From Garcia nutans (lineage: Eukaryota > Streptophyta > Magnoliopsida > Malpighiales > Euphorbiaceae), in assembly GCA_947685225.1 (NCBI GenBank), contig CANTUV010000035.1:317501-381500 (forward strand): a DNA stretch of 64,000 bases, given 5' to 3'. Numbering within the stretch: position 1 is the first letter of the stretch; each line of letters begins with the position of its first letter. The position numbers were made by a program, and so were the translations under genes. This document shows positions 60,774-64,000 of the stretch, in pieces. The notes below the pieces were generated by a model. That model was given only the letters and a program-made list of their open reading frames with translations, had not been told where the DNA came from and searched no databases.

Positions 60774-61076
60774 TTTTGAAAAGGTGCTGTCGACCATACA
60801 TTCATGAGGATTGATGGTGAACCATGGAAGCAGCCCCTACCAATAGATGATGATATTGTTGTTGAAATCTCTCACCTTGGCCAAGTTAACATGCTTGCAA
60901 CCCATGGTTGCAAGTCTAGAAGCGTGAATGATCAATCATCATCAAGCCATCATGATGACAGAGATGATGGGGATAGTAATGAAGAAGACAATGAACATGG
61001 TGAAGAATGGGAGAAATTTGGGGCAGCTGAAACATTTAAGATCCCAGATGGGATTGACATTTCCTACCTCAGTTAA
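60774..61076 (+). pseudogene. Diacylglycerol kinase C-terminal fragment
   Basis: The open part gives AVDHTFMRIDGEPWKQPLPI, DDDIVVEISHLGQVNMLATH, an acidic Asp/Glu/Ser/His-rich stretch, then FGAAETFKIPDGIDISYLS and TAA at 61074-61076. I recognise these as the last blocks of plant diacylglycerol kinases, which phosphorylate diacylglycerol to phosphatidic acid. In the same frame a TGA stands just upstream, near 60778. No other kinase exons are seen; upstream are a BAHD relic and the copia element. It looks like the last exon of a DGK gene left as a fragment. Being the true 3' end of a gene with a very long intron is less likely but not excluded. Confidence 0.72.
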
Positions 61077-62014
61077 ACATTTCAAGTATGCCTTTCTCCT
61101 TTGCATTTGTAATGGATAACGTATGATTCCGTATTGCCTTTGAATTTCCAATTGTATTTAATTGCTATAAATCTTGAATTGTTAACATGCTTTTGCCACA
61201 TTATTCAATGTGATTGTATGACATAAAGGTGGCTTATTTGATGTAAATTTCTCAATTGTTTAATTGTATGATAGAACTTTATTTCTCTCACTCTAGTGCA
61301 CTAACGCAAGGATCTGAAAAAAAAAAACTAAATATATATGTATTCTACGAACTTGTCTCGTTTAGTCACTTTGCCCTTAAACTTTCAATTTAATCATATA
61401 ACTCTCTGAACTCATATTGTCTTAACTTATAAACACAAACTTGCTCAGTTACACTAAGTCATGCTGAATCATTGGAGCATTTATTTAGTATAAAATATAC
61501 AAATACATGAGACAAAGTGATCAATATTCATTAATATAAATATATGTTAATAAAAAATAGATAAGTACATGAGGTAAAATGATTAAAATGAAAGTTCACA
61601 GGACAAAGTGACTAAATAAGACAAGATCGAGCGATTACATATATATTTTGCAAAAAAAAAAAAGTTTTTGCAACGAGTTATAAACTGTAGAGTGAATATG
61701 GATATATGACTAATTCACAAGCATATATAGGTAGCATTTAAGAACAAAAGTTACATTTGTGGTATGACAAAGGAAAATTGTGACAAAGGAAAATTGTTTT
61801 AGTTTCAAATATGACCAAACAAATGTATAAACATGTTGACATAAAGACATGACTGATAGCAACAATCCTATCCGGAAAAACAGCCTTCAACATGCATGCC
61901 CCACAAACAGATAAATAGTGCATAAAGCACAAAGGCCTATGTTCTACCTCAATAAAAGAAGAAAAATAAGTATGTTGGATAAATGTCGTCGGAAAAATGC
62001 TACTAACTGGACAA
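61077..62014. other. Region downstream of THF1 with a MITE
   Basis: The THF1 3' untranslated region would lie at about 61750-62014 on the minus strand. Further left is the MITE at 61318-61665. Nothing else was recognised. Confidence 0.5.
61318..61665. mobile_element. MITE with long (about 85-90 bp) terminal inverted repeats
   Basis: Left: AATATATATGTATTCTACGA, CTTGTCTCGTTTAGTCACTT and AAACTTTCAATTTAATCAT. Right, on the minus strand: AATATATATGTAATCGCTCG, CTTGTCTTATTTAGTCACTT and GAACTTTCATTTTAATCAT. The long terminal repeats and size of about 350 bp suggest a Mutator-type MITE. The target duplication is obscured by flanking A runs. Confidence 0.65.
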
Positions 62015-63601
62015 CTAGTTCACATACTGGGCCTCTCCTAGACATTTTTTTACCGCCTCATTAGCCTTTTGTGACTCTGCCCGTTCTTCTCGTTTTTTCT
62101 TCTCCCTGAAAAGCCAGAAATATTTCAGAAACAAGAACAGCTAAAAAAAATGAAAAGTATTATGGCACCGTACTCTCCAGGAGCAACATAACATTAGAAT
62201 ACATAAGTTATTATCACTTCTTAATGCCATAGGCTATGGCATTTTTTAGGATTCATAACCTAACGAGGAAACATAATCTCCCATTGGATTTAACCTTGAT
62301 TTTAAGTGTGATGCTCACAAATTTTCTCTGATTGAGATGACGTATGTAATTTCAATTCTCATAGTTTTCCCATTAACATTGTAAAAATTGCCGTTTTTAT
62401 CAACTTTACCATATAACAAGTTGCAACTTAATTGCTTAGTGCTAGAGCTTGACTGATGAACACTTGTTATGTTTGCAACACCAGCTAAATAAATAGAACC
62501 GCTGCAATGAAGTAAAAGTTAATGTAATCAAGAGGAATTTACTGTACCTATCCACATACTCCTTAAGCAACTCTTTTGCCTGAACCAGCTTGGAAAGGAG
62601 GTTGCGGTACACATCAAGATCACGATCCACACTTTTTTTATTTACATTTAATGCTGCACAAAGCTGTTCCATATCAATTATTAGAAAAATGCCAAGACAT
62701 TTTTTATGTTAAATATTAAAAAAAATGGAATTTTATCTATTGGGAGTTTATCAAAGTTAGAGGGAACCTCTTTTAGTGAATTAACCCTCTGAACTTGAGT
62801 TGTTTTAGTAAACTGGCTAATTATATAATGTGCAAATTCAAAGCCAAAAAGCAGCTGAACTAGAAATCATTCCGTTTGTAATTGGATCTACCAAACCCAT
62901 CAAACACATTGAGCTAGGACAAAGCCATTTTAAATTATGACATAGCCTAAAAACAATTCTATAACCCGGAATGACAAGCATTTCAGTTTACTTAGATCAA
63001 ATAATTTGTATGTAGTACCATCGTATTACACTTGTGGTGTTCTGCATACCCTAATATGCAGCTTGAAAAAAAAACACCCTAAATAAATGAAGCTTGAATA
63101 TGCTTTCCATAATTTAAAAGTCTGATTTCTCATTTTGGAAAGAATAACAAAGCAAGCATCTCCATAACAATATGGATGTGAACACTTAACTCTATATAAC
63201 AATATGGCAAAACAGCTAACATACGAGGGGGGAAAATTCACTATCAGCTTATGATTGTTGTGGCTAACGCCTAGCTACATCAAATTATTCGCATTTTGCA
63301 GAAACTTAAGAATTGCAAACATTTAATTGACAGTAAGAAATCCATGTGCAGTTGCAAGACTTATATAGAAGGAATGTAAGACGCAACCTTTTCCAATATG
63401 GTGGGCTCAGTAGCATTTGAAAGCTCGAGAAGACGAAATAGCCCAATGGCAAAGAAACGGCTGTAGCTGAAGCTCCCATTCCGAGCCCTTTCTGCAATGT
63501 CCTTTAATATCCCCTCAACCTCTCCTTCTTTGGATGAAAAGTCAACTAATGAACTGGCAGTCTGAGAGCGAGCCCACTCTTCCAACTTTTTTGCATCACT
63601 T
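62015..63601 (-). CDS. THF1: THYLAKOID FORMATION1 / Psb29 homologue, last three exons
   Basis: Exons on the minus strand are 63601-63388 (214 nt), 62663-62548 (116 nt) and 62105-62015 (91 nt, TAG stop). All junctions are GT-AG and keep the frame, giving about 140 residues. The order of blocks is SDAKKLEEWARSQTASSLVD, FSSKEGEVEGILKDIAERAR, SFSYSRFFAIGLFRLLELSN, ATEPTILEK then LCAALNVNKKSVDRDLDVYR, NLLSKLVQAKELLKEYVDRE, and a charged coiled-coil tail KKKREERAESQKANEAVKKC. This is the THF1/Psb29 family, a chloroplast protein of stroma and thylakoid needed for normal thylakoid vesicle organisation, FtsH protease accumulation and photosystem II dynamics; in Arabidopsis it also interacts with the G-protein alpha subunit. 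The transit peptide and first exons lie beyond 64000. No break is seen. Confidence 0.95.
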
Positions 63602-64000
63602 CTGCAGTTCATAACTTACAAAATTATTATAAATAGTGGTGAGTGTTTCTATCTGTCATATTAAATGTCTTACAAGTTAGTTGTGAGGGAAAGGGGACGG
63701 AAAATATTCAGATTTTATCTATGCTATGAATCTTTTTTTTTTTCAATGGGTTCACTCAACTTTCAAAACATCTTTAATTGTTTTTGCCATATTTTTTTAG
63801 TCTCTCCAATCTCCATTTTAAGTAGGTCCTTGAAACAGAAAAATAACACATAACGCATGATTAAAAATTGAATTATTTATATGATAATTTAGATATTTCA
63901 TTAAAAAAGAGGTAGTAGATTATTCAAGGATGATAGATGATAAAGCATTCTTATTTTTAAACGCAGAATAATCAGAAAGGCCTTTGTTTAGAAAATACTT
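63602..64000 (-). other. THF1 intron (window edge)
   Basis: It begins, on the minus strand, with sequence ending in the acceptor CTGCAG next to 63601. No upstream exon was found before the window ends. Confidence 0.6.

Noticed and set aside
60774..61076. Last exon of a live diacylglycerol kinase gene
   Set aside because: Upstream plus-strand DNA is a BAHD relic and a copia element, no other kinase exon is visible, and a stop precedes the homology. Kept as a fragment.
1..64000. tRNA, rRNA or known small RNA genes
   Set aside because: None recognised by eye; a tRNAscan-SE and Infernal run would settle it.

Overview
This is nuclear DNA of a flowering plant, a core eudicot by its gene types. 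Species cannot be called from the sequence alone. The evidence is strong AT richness, GT-AG introns, an R2R3-MYB gene with the classic three-exon layout, a THYLAKOID FORMATION1 gene, a plant-type GPI-anchored SPARK protein, BAHD acyltransferase relics, and a dense nested set of plant transposons (Ty3/gypsy, Ty1/copia, hAT, Mutator-like, Helitron and MITEs).

Only three host genes look intact. At the left edge (1-387, minus) is the first coding part of an At4g28100-like GPI-anchored protein. At 6.8-8.1 kb (minus) is a complete subgroup-11 R2R3-MYB gene of 360 codons, with ACGTG motifs in its promoter. At the right edge (62.0-63.6 kb, minus) are the last three exons of THF1. Broken genes are three BAHD acyltransferase pseudogenes on the same strand (26.4, 29.1 and 58.7 kb), a 3' piece of a diacylglycerol kinase (60.8 kb) and an RNase H-like retroelement piece (58.1 kb).

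Mobile DNA fills most of the rest. At 9.2-21.9 kb an old MITE was split by a Ty3/gypsy chromovirus-like element, whose RNase H region was then split by a 2.9 kb solo LTR with a perfect 5-bp target duplication. At 30.5-39.6 kb is a 9.1 kb Mutator-like element with a perfect 9-bp target duplication, an extra internal copy of its terminal repeat, and a 2.7 kb tandem array of about 162-bp units. At 40.7-44.9 kb is a probable Helitron with an extreme lack of G on the plus strand. At 45.5-49.2 kb is a hAT element with a perfect 8-bp target duplication and a recognisable but broken transposase. At 50.0-58.1 kb is a copia element with two LTRs that I read as identical (140 bp) and a perfect 5-bp target duplication; its coding region is disabled and is itself split by a second solo-LTR insertion with a perfect 5-bp target duplication.

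The best candidate for something undescribed is in the long gypsy-type LTRs. All four LTR copies in the window carry an imperfect inverted repeat with arms of about 27 bases. It brackets a variable loop, which in three copies of different origin holds unrelated short repeats. About 0.5 kb downstream, two of the four keep a perfect 6-bp hairpin. The paired arms are kept while the loops differ, which suggests a maintained structure.
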